From NCBI RefSeq assembly GCF_003946305.1, contig NZ_RHNS01000003.1:218525-282524 (forward strand): DNA of 64,000 bases. The letters are read 5' to 3'. Each line of letters starts with the position of its first letter. Positions within the stretch are counted from its first letter, which is position 1. Shown in pieces: positions 16,838 through 25,628 of the stretch. Source of the stretch: Lacticaseibacillus porcinae. GTDB lineage: Bacteria; Bacillota; Bacilli; Lactobacillales; Lactobacillaceae. The notes below the pieces were generated by a model. The model was not told the origin of the DNA. It ran no database searches and was given only the letters and a program-made list of their open reading frames with translations. Made by a program: the position numbers and the translations under genes.

Positions 16838-17518
16838 ATCGTGAATTCGATTGAACACTTGGGCTTCTTGACGACGATCTGCAGTATGGATGGTGCTGTT
16901 CGGCCGCGCGACTTTGACATAGCGGACATTAGGTTCAAACGCGTAAGTCCCAGGATTTTGCGCCACAAAATTAGCAGTAAACCAATAGTCTTCGGCAATG
17001 TGTAAGCTTTCATCAAAACGTAAGTCGCCGATGGCCGCGCGACGAAAAGCTTTGTTCCACACATAACCACCAACTGCACTGCCATGTTGCGTGACTTGAC
17101 CAAACATTTGCTGCTGATCAAACAACACCCACCCAGGTAAATGATGTTGATTGACACCCCACCAGCGATAACCGACTGCTGTAGCCATGATATTTGGTTG
17201 TGAAAAACCTGCTTGCAACATTTGCACAAAATCTGGTGCCAGCCGATCATCACCATCAACAAATCCGATCAGATCACCAGTTGCATGTTTCAAGCCAGTG
17301 TTGCGAGCAGCGGAAATGCCGCTGTGGGCAATTTCTATCGCATGCCAATTCGCGATCCCACGCACAAATTGTTGCGCATGTGCGAAGGTTTCATCAGTTG
17401 AACCATCAGAAATCAACCATAATTCAAAATTCTCAGTTTGATTGGCTAAGGTATCAAGCATCGGTTGCAGATATTCCCCTAAATTATACATTGGTACAAT
17501 AACAGAAAAGCGCACCAT
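16790..17518 (-). CDS. Family 2 glycosyltransferase
   Basis: 242 residues from ATG 17518 (AAAGGAGG upstream). GT-A fold: FSVIVPMYNLGEYL at the N-terminus, ELWLISDGSTDET, GISAARNTGL, and the DXD-type GFVDGDDRL near residue 90. It transfers a nucleotide-sugar unit, probably to a cell-wall or exopolysaccharide acceptor. No membrane helix is seen, so it is cytoplasmic. It stands alone rather than in a polysaccharide cluster. Its 3' end overlaps DUF554 tail to tail by 48 bases. Confidence 0.88.
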   Translation of the reverse strand: MVRFSVIVPMYNLGEYLQPMLDTLANQTENFELWLISDGSTDETFAHAQQFVRGIANWHAIEIAHSGISAARNTGLKHATGDLIGFVDGDDRLAPDFVQMLQAGFSQPNIMATAVGYRWWGVNQHHLPGWVLFDQQQMFGQVTQHGSAVGGYVWNKAFRRAAIGDLRFDESLHIAEDYWFTANFVAQNPGTYAFEPNVRYVKVARPNSTIHTADRRQEAQVFNRIHDLAKHLDHGHNHDRYD

Positions 17519-17575
17519 GATCGCCTCCTTTAAGGTCATCATGGGCGCTTCTTTGCTGGGCGTCAAATTCTAGCA

Positions 17576-17731
17576 TTAGAAAATTGCTAATAAGGCGATC
17601 ACTGCGATCACAACCACGGCAACAAAGCTGCCTGAACGCTTAGCATCAGCGTTTGTCCAATAGTCATCGGCGACGCGATCCATACCGCGGTCTTCTTCAA
17701 AGTGGCGGACGTCTCGTGAATTCATCATCAT
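17576..17731 (-). CDS. Small single-pass membrane protein
   Basis: 51 residues starting at the first of three consecutive ATG codons (17731), preceded by AAGGGGTTGGGGATT. An acidic, Arg-rich N-terminal half (SRDVRHFEEDRGMDRVADDYW) is followed by one C-terminal helix (VAVVVIAVIALLAIF). This is a common type of short conserved lactobacillar protein with no known function. It lies 57 bases upstream of the glycosyltransferase on the same strand. Confidence 0.7.
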   Translation of the reverse strand: MMMNSRDVRHFEEDRGMDRVADDYWTNADAKRSGSFVAVVVIAVIALLAIF

Positions 17732-17818
17732 AATCCCCAACCCCTTTAATCTTTTTCTAATTTTGTTATACCGCATTTTGACCAAAGAAAAAAGCCCTAT
17801 TGCTAGGACTTTCCAAAA

Positions 17819-18205
17819 TTAGTTTAATGACAAGACTTTGGTTTTGATTTCATCGCGCACTGCACGAAACACATCAAGGTCATGTGTCGGTGCCGGATCT
17901 GGCAGCGGCCAATGCAACTTTGTCACTGTTGGCGGTGTGATGGGGCAACGATCTCGCGCATCACCGCAAAGCGTCACCACCAAATCACATTGATTCAGGT
18001 AAGTGGTATCGATCAACTTCGACGTATGATGAGAAATATCGATCCCCACTTCTGCCATCACTTGCACGGCTTGAGGATTGAGGCCATGAGTTTCGACCCC
18101 GGCACTTTGAATCTCCCAATCACTTGGGAGCAGTTGCTTGGCAAAGCCTTCTGCCATTTGACTGCGACAAGAATTGCCGGTACATAAGAAATAAATTTTT
18201 TTCAC
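17819..18205 (-). CDS. arsC: Arsenate reductase / low-molecular-weight protein tyrosine phosphatase
   Basis: 128 residues from GTG 18205; GAAAGG sits ten bases upstream, while the GTG at 18214 is too close. LMW-PTP fold with the P-loop [16 protein letters not shown] and the redox pair CGDARDRC, whose Cys pair matches the thioredoxin-coupled ArsC of Staphylococcus and Bacillus. Late DP (PLPDPAP) supplies the acid. It reduces arsenate to arsenite. No arsenite pump or ArsR lies alongside. Confidence 0.9.
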   Translation of the reverse strand: MKKIYFLCTGNSCRSQMAEGFAKQLLPSDWEIQSAGVETHGLNPQAVQVMAEVGIDISHHTSKLIDTTYLNQCDLVVTLCGDARDRCPITPPTVTKLHWPLPDPAPTHDLDVFRAVRDEIKTKVLSLN

Positions 18206-18262
18206 GGGTACCACGCCTTTCGTATCGTTAGTATGCAGGCTTTACCCTGACTTGTCAACTCG

Positions 18263-19021
18263 TTACCAAGGTGCCATATTACCACCGCTTTGTTGGTAGA
18301 TAATCTCATATGGGGTGCCGGCAGCAAGCTTTTTAAATTGATCAGCAGTCAATGCTTTGAAATCGAGATTTTGATGCGTCGTCAACTGCATCGGATCTTG
18401 AAGCAAGACGTCATGAGTTTGCGCTCAGGCAATTAACGCTGGCACTGCTGTTGGCGTCGGAATCAACAAGTTCATGTGTTCGATAGTGACCAGCGTGCGA
18501 TAACGTGTTTCCATGATCGGGACTGTGCCAATCGAAGGAAAAATCACACTGCTTAATAAGGCAAGGCTCATCCGCTTGGGCACTGCTTGATAAAAGACAT
18601 GGCCATGCTCGTCTTTTAACGTCAACTGGTCATCAAATTCTGCATCGCCTACCGCCATTGAAAAACCGGCAATGACGCGATTCAACCATTTTGGCGTGGT
18701 GCGTTGAGGATATTGCACACCGTCAATGACTGCTGTCATGTACGCAGGACGCACTTTAATATTGCGAGCGATATCTGCCATTGCCGGCATGCCTAATAAC
18801 TCGTTCATGGTTTGATCACGCGTGGTTTTGACCCCAAGCAATTCACGGGCATCGAGTTTTAACAAGCGACACAAGCTGGCGATGGCTTCAAGATCAGGTT
18901 TGCGTTGATCGTTTTCCCATTGCGAAACCGTTTGCCTGGTCACAAATAATTTGTCTGCGACTTCTTGTTGCGTGAACCCCATTTTTTGTCGTCCAGCGAC
19001 TAATTGTGCCCCAATTTTCAT
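18263..19021 (-). pseudogene. XRE-family regulator interrupted by an in-frame TGA
   Basis: Starts at ATG 19021, nine bases from GGAGG. Residues 1-70 are a Cro/C1-type helix-turn-helix (GFTQQEVADKLFVTRQTVSQW). The rest is a soluble C-terminal domain. The frame stops at TGA 18425-18427, yet it continues open beyond for 53 codons (AQTHDVLLQDPMQL... to GGNMAPW) to TAA at 18263. The continuation reads like protein and leaves no gap to arsC. Either a nonsense mutation has split a ~253-residue protein or the last 54 codons are vestigial. The 198-residue product could still bind DNA. Confidence 0.7.
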
Positions 19022-19106
19022 CTGCACTCGCCTCCATTCGTATTATCGCATAAAGGCAAGGGCTTTTGACGGTTTTGCCTGAGGTCACAAACTGTGACGT
19101 ATCGAT

Positions 19107-19715
19107 TTATGATTTGAAAAAGTGTCGCATTAGCAATTTAACGGTGACTAAGGTAACCGTCATGCCAACGATCGCACCAGCAAACTCAACGGTCCAGCCG
19201 AAAAGCAAAAAGACTAAGCCTAACGCCAGTAACAACATTAACCCGGTCAACCACTGACTGCGAGTTTTTGCTTGCGCACTCAACGGACCTTTCAAGCGGC
19301 GATAATTGCGAGTGGCATACAACAATACCACCAAATTGATCACCATCACTAACGCCGCCGCTAACCGCGTACCAAACCCCATAGTCATGCCATTGACGTG
19401 TTGTTGGGTCATGATCACTAACCCCAACAACACCAGATTCACCGCGTAAGCACCCCAATACATCACTTTCGCGCCGCGGCGTTCTTGTTCTTTCACTTGT
19501 GCATCTGTCATCATTCCTGCATCTCCTTTAAGTAATTGATCTAAAGAAAGGGCAAAGAATTCTGATAACGCGAGCACGCTAGCGAGATCTGGATAGCTGC
19601 GACCAACTTCCCAACTGGAAATCGTTTGCCGCGTCACATGCAATTGTGCTGCGACTTGTTGTTGCGTCAACTGACGTGCTTTCCTTGCTGCCGTTAACTG
19701 TTCTCCGATCGTCAT
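19107..19715 (-). CDS. XRE regulator with C-terminal membrane domain
   Basis: 202 residues, ATG 19715 with GGAGG nearby. N-terminal helix-turn-helix (RQLTQQQVAAQLHVTRQTISSWEVGRSYPDL, residues about 14-44) followed from about residue 80 by four hydrophobic helices. This architecture suggests a membrane-tethered repressor. It is the middle member of three similar regulators on the same strand, each with a separate ribosome site. The target is unknown. Confidence 0.85.
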   Translation of the reverse strand: MTIGEQLTAARKARQLTQQQVAAQLHVTRQTISSWEVGRSYPDLASVLALSEFFALSLDQLLKGDAGMMTDAQVKEQERRGAKVMYWGAYAVNLVLLGLVIMTQQHVNGMTMGFGTRLAAALVMVINLVVLLYATRNYRRLKGPLSAQAKTRSQWLTGLMLLLALGLVFLLFGWTVEFAGAIVGMTVTLVTVKLLMRHFFKS

Positions 19716-19853
19716 CTTTGCACCTCCACCATTACCTTAAGGACTATGCTTCAATTCTACCAGCAACCAAGCCTTGCAAGCACGCAACTAGCCTAAGCAC
19801 TTGATGATTTTGCGAAAAAAACACGCCAACTCACAGAGTCGACGTTTGACATA

Positions 19854-20429
19854 CTAATGCCATAACAGATAAGGCAGACTAACCAGCAAGGCAATCACAC
19901 CACTGACAACGGCAAATAACAATACAATGATGGCTTTGGACCAAAGATCACGTCGCTTGTGACGTTGTTGACGTAATTCTTCGACGTCTTTGCCTTGCAT
20001 ATATGCCAAAATTTCTTGATACGTGTGCACATCAGCCTTTTTCTTAAAAGCTTCCAAGCGGAGTGCGAAAATCATGGCTATTCCCCAAAATATTGCGGAT
20101 GGTAGCAATGTCCAGTATTTCAGTAAATATAACGATGGTCCAATTGAAATTAAACTGGCAAGCATGAGTCCCAGCATTAGCTTTGCGTCACGATCAAGAT
20201 TGTAAAGCTTGAGTTCATGTTTCATTTGCACGACATCTCCTTTGACTAATTCGTCGAGGGAGAGTTGAAATAATTGACTCAGCAACAACAAATTCTCGAT
20301 ATCCGGGTAGTGTCGGTCATTTTCCCAATTGGAAATAGTTTGACGAGTCACGAATAATTTCCCAGCCAAAGCATCTTGTGTCAGCCCTAGGCGTTGGCGG
20401 TGAATTTGAATTTGTTTGCCGATTTGCAT
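19854..20429 (-). CDS. XRE regulator with C-terminal membrane domain
   Basis: 191 residues from ATG 20429 (GGGAGG upstream; the ATG at 20447 lacks a site). Helix-turn-helix at residues about 5-60 (GLTQDALAGKLFVTRQTISNWENDRHYPDI) followed by two pairs of hydrophobic helices (about 85-125 and 165-190) separated by a charged segment with KKKADVHTYQEIL. It is paralogous to the two following regulators. Function unknown; probably autoregulated. Confidence 0.85.
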   Translation of the reverse strand: MQIGKQIQIHRQRLGLTQDALAGKLFVTRQTISNWENDRHYPDIENLLLLSQLFQLSLDELVKGDVVQMKHELKLYNLDRDAKLMLGLMLASLISIGPSLYLLKYWTLLPSAIFWGIAMIFALRLEAFKKKADVHTYQEILAYMQGKDVEELRQQRHKRRDLWSKAIIVLLFAVVSGVIALLVSLPYLLWH

Positions 20430-20597
20430 CTCAACTCCTCCCATCACTATTTTGTCTTAGGATACCGATAGCTTACCATCAAAAGGCTTCAAATCCACGC
20501 TAAAAGCTTTTGACCTTGAACATTTCCTGGGAAATATTCTTGCAAAAATCTTGCTAAGGCGACCTGTTTCCACTTGTGCTTTGACGAAGCGCATCGT

Positions 20598-20762
20598 TCA
20601 CGATGATTTTTCGATCATCCAAATAAAAAACCAAGTGATCACCCAACGACTGCCAAAAATCATCGGCTTTTTGCTTCTGTCGCCTTTGACTTTAACCAAA
20701 TAACCTGACCACACTAACATGATCAGCGCCACCAAATAAAAAATTATTCGAATCACGGCCAT
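20598..20762 (-). CDS. 54-residue membrane protein (short ORF)
   Basis: ATG 20762 to TGA 20598. The sequence has two hydrophobic stretches (IRIIFYLVALIMLVWSGYLV and WVITWFFIWMI) separated by a basic loop KVKGDRSKKPMIFGSR. A GGAAAG sits about eleven bases before the ATG, a modest site. It begins 24 bases after the DUF2200 stop on the same strand, so they may be co-transcribed. No homologue recognised; the clean hydrophobic pattern argues it is real. Confidence 0.55.
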   Translation of the reverse strand: MAVIRIIFYLVALIMLVWSGYLVKVKGDRSKKPMIFGSRWVITWFFIWMIEKSS

Positions 20763-20785
20763 GTTGTTGATTCTTTCCGACTATC

Positions 20786-21117
20786 TCACCGTTTGATTTT
20801 CTCGATTGCTTTACCTTTGGCTAACTCGTCAACCACCTTATCCATTTCACGGATCTGCCTCATCAAAGGATCTTCGAGTTGCTCCACGCGAACACCACAA
20901 ATGACACCTGTAATCAACGTTGCTTGTGGTGACATTTTAGCTTCGGCAAAAAAATCTTGTAGCGGTAACTGGCTTTCATGCAAGCTGCTAATCTCATAGC
21001 CTGTCAACCAACTTAGAATTTCATCGAGTTCTGCTTGCGTACGACCTTTTTCGTTACTTTCTGCAGGTAGAGCTGGTAAATCTTGTTGAATTGATATTGA
21101 AAGACCCGTTCTGACAT
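20786..21117 (-). pseudogene. DUF2200 family gene with frameshift
   Basis: ATG 21117 follows GGAAGGTG and encodes MSERVFQYQFNKIYQLYLQK, a typical DUF2200 start. That frame then hits TAA. The rest of the family sequence (GRTQAELDEILSWLTGY, FFAEA, ATLITGVICGVRVEQ, DPLMRQIREMDKVVDELAKG) continues in another frame down to 20786. The switch falls near a run of five A (ACGAAAAAGG), about 21048. A one-base loss would explain it. DUF2200 function is unknown. Confidence 0.82.
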
Positions 21118-21220
21118 GATTTCACCTTCCATTTAAAAGCCTTTTCATCGTTGACCTTATCATACCTAAGGAGCATAAGGGTAGCAAACAACTGGTGACA
21201 AAATTATTTTTTTAAAACAG

Positions 21221-21249
21221 TTGACAGCCTTACTACCCGCTGTTATTAT
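21221..21249 (+). promoter_or_regulatory. Promoter of the DUF1048-ABC operon
   Basis: TTGACA (21221-21226), 17-base spacer, TATTAT (21244-21249). The region just after it has AGTACTTAGC and GATAAGTAG, possibly a PadR-type site, but it is not a clean dyad. The transcript would have a ~100-base leader. Confidence 0.75.
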
Positions 21250-21354
21250 GTAGCAGTACTTAGCCGTGATAAGTAGATGAACGGTCACTGGTTAACTTAA
21301 TCTGATTTTAGCTTCACTACCTAGCAATACAATTTATTTAAAAGGAGTTTCCCA

Positions 21355-21693
21355 ATGCCTGATTTTATTTCAAACTTGATCCAAGACAAAAAACGCTACA
21401 AACAATTTCTCAAGGACGTCAACGCCTTACCTGCGCCATACGCTCAAACGTTAATGGCGATCCAAAAATATTTATGGAACTTCGCCCGTTCTGGCAGTAT
21501 CATCGAACCCCTTGAAGAAATCCTACACCTATTTCAAGAAAGTGCTGCGGAAAACGTCCCAGTGCAACAAATCATCGGCTCAGACCCTGTTGCTTTTGCC
21601 GAGGATATCATGGTCCAGTATCCAGAAGCTTTATGGCTGATCAAATACCAAAATCAACTGCGACAACAAGTCAAGGAGGCAGAACAACTGTGA
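21355..21693 (+). CDS. DUF1048 family protein
   Basis: 112 residues with AAAAGGAG before ATG 21355. An all-helical, soluble small protein (KKRYKQFLKDVNALPAPYAQTLMAIQKYLW) of the DUF1048 type. Such genes are usually found between a PadR regulator and an ABC exporter; here the PadR gene is missing. The stop codon overlaps the GTG start of the ABC gene (CTGTGA), indicating translational coupling. The biochemical role is unknown. Confidence 0.82.
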   Translation: MPDFISNLIQDKKRYKQFLKDVNALPAPYAQTLMAIQKYLWNFARSGSIIEPLEEILHLFQESAAENVPVQQIIGSDPVAFAEDIMVQYPEALWLIKYQNQLRQQVKEAEQL

Positions 21694-22607
21694 AAGCAAT
21701 TGAAGTCAACGGCGTCACCAAGCAATTCGGTGCTTTAAAAGTCCTTAAAGACATCAACTTAACCGTTGAAAAAGGTGAGATCTTCACCTTACTTGGTGAA
21801 AATGGCGCCGGGAAAAGTACCTTAATCAATATTTTAGCCACGTTATCTGCCCAAGATTGCGGTACAGTGAAGATCTTAGGCCTAGATCCCATCAAACAAG
21901 GCAATCAGGTGCGGCCACTGATCGCATTAAATGCGCAAGACACGACTTTTGATGCTGAGTTTTCTGGCCTCGACAATTTAAAATTGATCGCTAAATTACG
22001 GGGCATTCAAAATATTCCCGCAGCCATCGATCGTGTGTCACGGCAACTCGACTTGACCGAATTTCTAGCTCGCAAAGTTAAAACCTATTCTGGCGGGATG
22101 CGGCGGCGCTTAGATTTGGCAATGTCTTTGCTCGGCGATGCGCAAGTCATTTTCTTAGATGAACCGACCACTGGCGTCGATCCTAAAAATCGCTTAGCAT
22201 TGTGGCAAATGATCGAAGCGATTCGCGACGCTGGCAAAACGGTATTTCTCACCACGCAATATTTAGATGAAGCAGACGCCTTGTCCGATCATATCGGCTT
22301 CATTCGTGATGGGGTGATCGTGAAATATGGTACCCCTGCTGAAATCAAGCAACGCGTCACCGCTACCTACACCATCACCGTCGACGAGCAACAAGTTCAA
22401 CTGGCGCAACAACTGTTAAATGAGGCACACATCGCCTTCACCAATACAAACGCGCGCTTCAACTTGCATGCAGACGTTGCTGCTAAGGCCATGAGTTTGA
22501 TGTTGGACCATCACATCAATGTCTTACACTACGACCGCGACGAAGCCGACTTAGAATCCGTCTTTTTAGCAATCAATGATCAGGAGAATAATCATGCAAA
22601 CGATTAA
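21690..22607 (+). CDS. ABC-2 type exporter, ATP-binding subunit
   Basis: 305 residues from GTG 21690, which overlaps the preceding stop and has AAGGAGG ten bases upstream. Walker A GENGAGKST, ABC signature YSGGMRRRLDLA, Walker B VIFLDEPTTGVDP and H-loop region LTTQYLDEAD. The C-terminal extension is typical of drug/daunorubicin-type exporters. It powers the permease that follows and overlaps it by 14 bases. Substrate unknown; multidrug or lipid export is plausible. Confidence 0.92.
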   Translation: MKAIEVNGVTKQFGALKVLKDINLTVEKGEIFTLLGENGAGKSTLINILATLSAQDCGTVKILGLDPIKQGNQVRPLIALNAQDTTFDAEFSGLDNLKLIAKLRGIQNIPAAIDRVSRQLDLTEFLARKVKTYSGGMRRRLDLAMSLLGDAQVIFLDEPTTGVDPKNRLALWQMIEAIRDAGKTVFLTTQYLDEADALSDHIGFIRDGVIVKYGTPAEIKQRVTATYTITVDEQQVQLAQQLLNEAHIAFTNTNARFNLHADVAAKAMSLMLDHHINVLHYDRDEADLESVFLAINDQENNHAND

Positions 22608-23376
22608 ACAATTGAATGCCTTAACTGCGCGGATCGTGCGGCAGAATCTCACGAATGCGGATACCATTATTACAGTAATCGCCATGCCAATGTTTATGTT
22701 ACTGTTTTTTGTTTATGTGTTAGGTGGCAATATCGCCACGGCTGGTGGTGCTGGTAGCGCCACTACCTACTTACGCTATGCACTCCCAGGATTTTTATTG
22801 TTGACGATGGCGATGGGATCCGCTTATACGTCTTTGCGTATCAACAATGATCGCACCTCAGGCTTTCTCAACCGCCTGCATTCTTTGCCGATCCCACGAT
22901 GGGTGATTTTAGGATCGCATGTGCTCGCGTCGTTGATCTTTATGTTGTTAGCAGAGCTTGCAGTGTTTGTCGTCGGCTTGATCATGGGTTATCGCGTGCA
23001 TGCGACGATCGGCTCGGTACTATTATTTGTTGGGTTGTCGATGTTGTTTGGCCTGGCGATCACGTTGCTGGCGATTCCCTTCTCATTGAAGGCAGACAAT
23101 TATGCCTCAGCTGGCGGCTTCTCTTATGTGTTGTTGATGTTGTTATTTGTCAGTTCGGCTTTGATGCCAACTAAAGGCATGGCCAAAGCAGTACAGATCT
23201 TTGCAGATCATCAACCGATGACGCCGATTGTTAACACTGCACGGAAGTTGTTAGATCACTCCGTTTCGCTGAGTCACAACACATCGATAATTGCAGGCAT
23301 TTGGTTAGTGGCGGGGATCCTCATCTTTGCGGTATTGTCTTATCGCGTGTACGCTAAAATGTATTTAACGAAATAA
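22594..23376 (+). CDS. ABC-2 type exporter, permease subunit
   Basis: 260 residues from ATG 22594 (CAGGAGAATAATC). Six hydrophobic helices in the ABC-2 pattern: a long first extracellular loop (GGAGSATTYLRYALPGFLL) and MAMGSAYTSLRINNDRTSGFLNRL coupling region typical of the family. It forms a dimeric exporter with the ATPase upstream. A terminator follows at 23383. Confidence 0.9.
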   Translation: MQTIKQLNALTARIVRQNLTNADTIITVIAMPMFMLLFFVYVLGGNIATAGGAGSATTYLRYALPGFLLLTMAMGSAYTSLRINNDRTSGFLNRLHSLPIPRWVILGSHVLASLIFMLLAELAVFVVGLIMGYRVHATIGSVLLFVGLSMLFGLAITLLAIPFSLKADNYASAGGFSYVLLMLLFVSSALMPTKGMAKAVQIFADHQPMTPIVNTARKLLDHSVSLSHNTSIIAGIWLVAGILIFAVLSYRVYAKMYLTK

Positions 23377-23382
23377 TCATCA

Positions 23383-23414
23383 AACGCCGCCTTCAATGCG
23401 AAGCCGGCGTTTTT
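23383..23414 (+). terminator. Terminator of the ABC-2 operon
   Basis: AACGCCG and CGGCGTT outer arms with CTTC/GAAG inner pairing, then TTTTTGC. Confidence 0.82.
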
Positions 23415-23742
23415 GCGTGACGCAATTCTTTTTTCAATGACACAATGGCGATCAACGACCGAAAAATTTGAGAATTGTCATTTATAATTGTGCACCACCA
23501 ATTCAAGTTGATGTTTTCTAGCTTAAAACCCCAATCAAATCACCAATCATAACTTACAATTAAACTCATACTCACCTCATTTTCAGCCATTGATTTCACG
23601 CTTTATTTTTTTAAGGTTCGTTCAACGTTGCCCACATCCCATTTGCTTGAGTATATTGCTCATTGAATTTTTAGGACTGAATTCACTTTGCATGTGTATC
23701 TTTTCACAGTATTCTTCGTTACGATTATAGATATACGGAGGA
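23415..23742. other. AT-rich intergenic stretch
   Basis: About 330 bases without a gene. AT-rich, with no strong hairpin. TTTGCA, 17 bases, TATTCT (about 23687-23715) could be the promoter of the following flavoprotein gene. Nothing else seen. Confidence 0.4.
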
Positions 23743-23748
23743 ATGATT

Positions 23749-25536
23749 ATGAAAAAAATAATTCAACGCATTATCTTTGGCGCAGTGCTACTACTCGGGT
23801 TAGTCGCAGTTGCCAATGTTACTACCCAAACTGTACAAGCCAGCACAAAAGTGAAAGACGGCACATACGTCGGCACTAGCAAAGGTGAAGGTGGCAAACT
23901 TAAAGTTGCCGTCACGATCAAAGACAAGAAGATCACCGACATTAAAACTGTTGAAAGTCATGAAACCAAAGGCTTAGGCAGTGAAGCTTCGGAACAGCTG
24001 CGCGCAGCGATCGTTGCGCATAACTCGGTGAACGTCGATGCCGTCTCTGGCGCATCTAAATCAAGTGAGGGTTACCTTGATGCCGTCAAAAGCGCGGTGA
24101 AGCAATCTGGCGCGCCACTCTCCATGTTTATGAGCAAAAAGAAAATTGCCTTGAGCAAAGGTCTCAAGAAATCCCATTATACTTATGATGTCGTTGTCAT
24201 CGGTGGCGGCGGCGCTGGGCTTTCTGCAGCTGTGACTGCTGCAGAAAATGGTGCCAAAGTCGCTGTGTTAGAAAAACAACCTAATGTCGGCGGTAACACC
24301 GCGGTTTCTGGTGGCGAATTCAACGTTCCAGGTTCAGATATTCAAAAACGCAAAGGCATCAAAGATAGCAAAGCACAATTTGTTTCCGATACCCTTAAAG
24401 GCGGCGACAACATTGCCGACCCTGCGTTGGTCAACACGTTAGCGGACAATGCTTTAGGCGCCTACAAATGGTTGAAGTCTGATGTTGGTGTTCGCTTCCA
24501 CAAAAATGAACTGTTACAATTTGGTGGCGTCAGTGTCCCTCGCGCCGTTGTGCCTGTGGGTGGCACTGGCAATGAAATCGTCCAGAAATTATTGACTAAG
24601 GCTAAGAAACTCGGCGTTAAAGTGTACACCAGCACCAAAGCGACAGCCTTGATCAAACCTGCAGATCGCGTAACTGGCGTGACTGCAACGAACACTGGTA
24701 AAACCGTCACCTTCGACGCGAAGAAAGGTGTCGTTGATGCTGCTGGTGGTTTTGCCGCTAACGTCAACATGCGGATGCAATACAATAAGAAATACGATGC
24801 AACTTACAAAACCACTGCAGTTGCTGGTTCCCAAGGTGACGGGATCGTGATCGCCCAAAATATCGGCGCACAACTCGTTGACATGAAACAAATTCAAACT
24901 TACCCAACGTCGAATCCTGAAACTGGGATCATCAGCTATGTTGCCGACTCACGCTTTTCTGGTGCGATCCTCGTCAACCAAGCCGGGAAGCGTTTTGTCA
25001 ACGAATCTGGTCGCCGCGATGACATCAGCAATGCTATCATGGCCCAACCTGGTCATTATGCTTACTTAGTTTGGGGACAAGAAGTTGAAAAACTTGGCAA
25101 AACCACTAAGACCTACAAGAAAGAATTCAAGACCCTTAAGTCCGATAAATTGTTGTTTGAGAAAAACTCGATCAAAGGCCTCGCAAAGTCTTTTGATATC
25201 GACAGCAAGACTTTAGTCAATACGGTTGATACCTTCAACGGCTATGTCAAAGCCAAAAAAGATCCGGACTTTGCCAAGTCAGCAGCCTTCACCCCAATTA
25301 AAAAAGGTCAGTTCTACATTGAAAAAGTCGCCCCTTCCACTCACCACACCATGGGCGGCATTAAGATCAATACCCAAGCAGAAGCCATTAACACCAACGG
25401 TCAAGTGATTCCAGGCCTTTACGCAGCTGGTGAAGTCACTGGCGGGATCCACGGCACCAACCGCTTAGGCGGCAACGCCATTTGCGATATCATCGTCTTT
25501 GGCCGCATCGCTGGGAAGAACGTTTCACAAAACTAA
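23749..25536 (+). CDS. Exported FMN/FAD flavoprotein reductase (fumarate/urocanate reductase-like)
   Basis: 595 residues. ATG 23749 has GGAGG seven bases upstream; the ATG at 23743 is too close. A Sec signal peptide (about 1-30, ending TVQAS) is followed by an FMN-bind domain (about 30-120) with VDAVSGASKSS, where Ser replaces the usual Thr of the flavinylation motif. Then comes an FAD-binding-2 domain starting VVVIGGGGAGLSAA near residue 150, with HHTMGG and NRLGGNAICD motifs near the end. Such extracellular proteins use FMN attached by ApbE and accept electrons from extracellular electron transfer chains to reduce fumarate or similar acceptors. No ApbE or NDH gene is adjacent. Monocistronic. 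Confidence 0.87.
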   Translation: MKKIIQRIIFGAVLLLGLVAVANVTTQTVQASTKVKDGTYVGTSKGEGGKLKVAVTIKDKKITDIKTVESHETKGLGSEASEQLRAAIVAHNSVNVDAVSGASKSSEGYLDAVKSAVKQSGAPLSMFMSKKKIALSKGLKKSHYTYDVVVIGGGGAGLSAAVTAAENGAKVAVLEKQPNVGGNTAVSGGEFNVPGSDIQKRKGIKDSKAQFVSDTLKGGDNIADPALVNTLADNALGAYKWLKSDVGVRFHKNELLQFGGVSVPRAVVPVGGTGNEIVQKLLTKAKKLGVKVYTSTKATALIKPADRVTGVTATNTGKTVTFDAKKGVVDAAGGFAANVNMRMQYNKKYDATYKTTAVAGSQGDGIVIAQNIGAQLVDMKQIQTYPTSNPETGIISYVADSRFSGAILVNQAGKRFVNESGRRDDISNAIMAQPGHYAYLVWGQEVEKLGKTTKTYKKEFKTLKSDKLLFEKNSIKGLAKSFDIDSKTLVNTVDTFNGYVKAKKDPDFAKSAAFTPIKKGQFYIEKVAPSTHHTMGGIKINTQAEAINTNGQVIPGLYAAGEVTGGIHGTNRLGGNAICDIIVFGRIAGKNVSQN

Positions 25537-25545
25537 TACCAAATG

Positions 25546-25598
25546 AAAAGTGACCATCGCGATACTCTTGATTGAAGAGTTGCGATGGTCACTTTTTC
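25546..25598. terminator. Terminator after the exported flavoprotein
   Basis: AAAAGTGACCATCGC and GCGATGGTCACTTTTT arms with an inner ACTCTTGATTGAAGAGT hairpin. T-run on both strands; it can also serve the convergent gene at 25629. Confidence 0.88.
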
Positions 25599-25628
25599 TA
25601 GTTGTCTAAACTGTTCACTGCACGCAAG

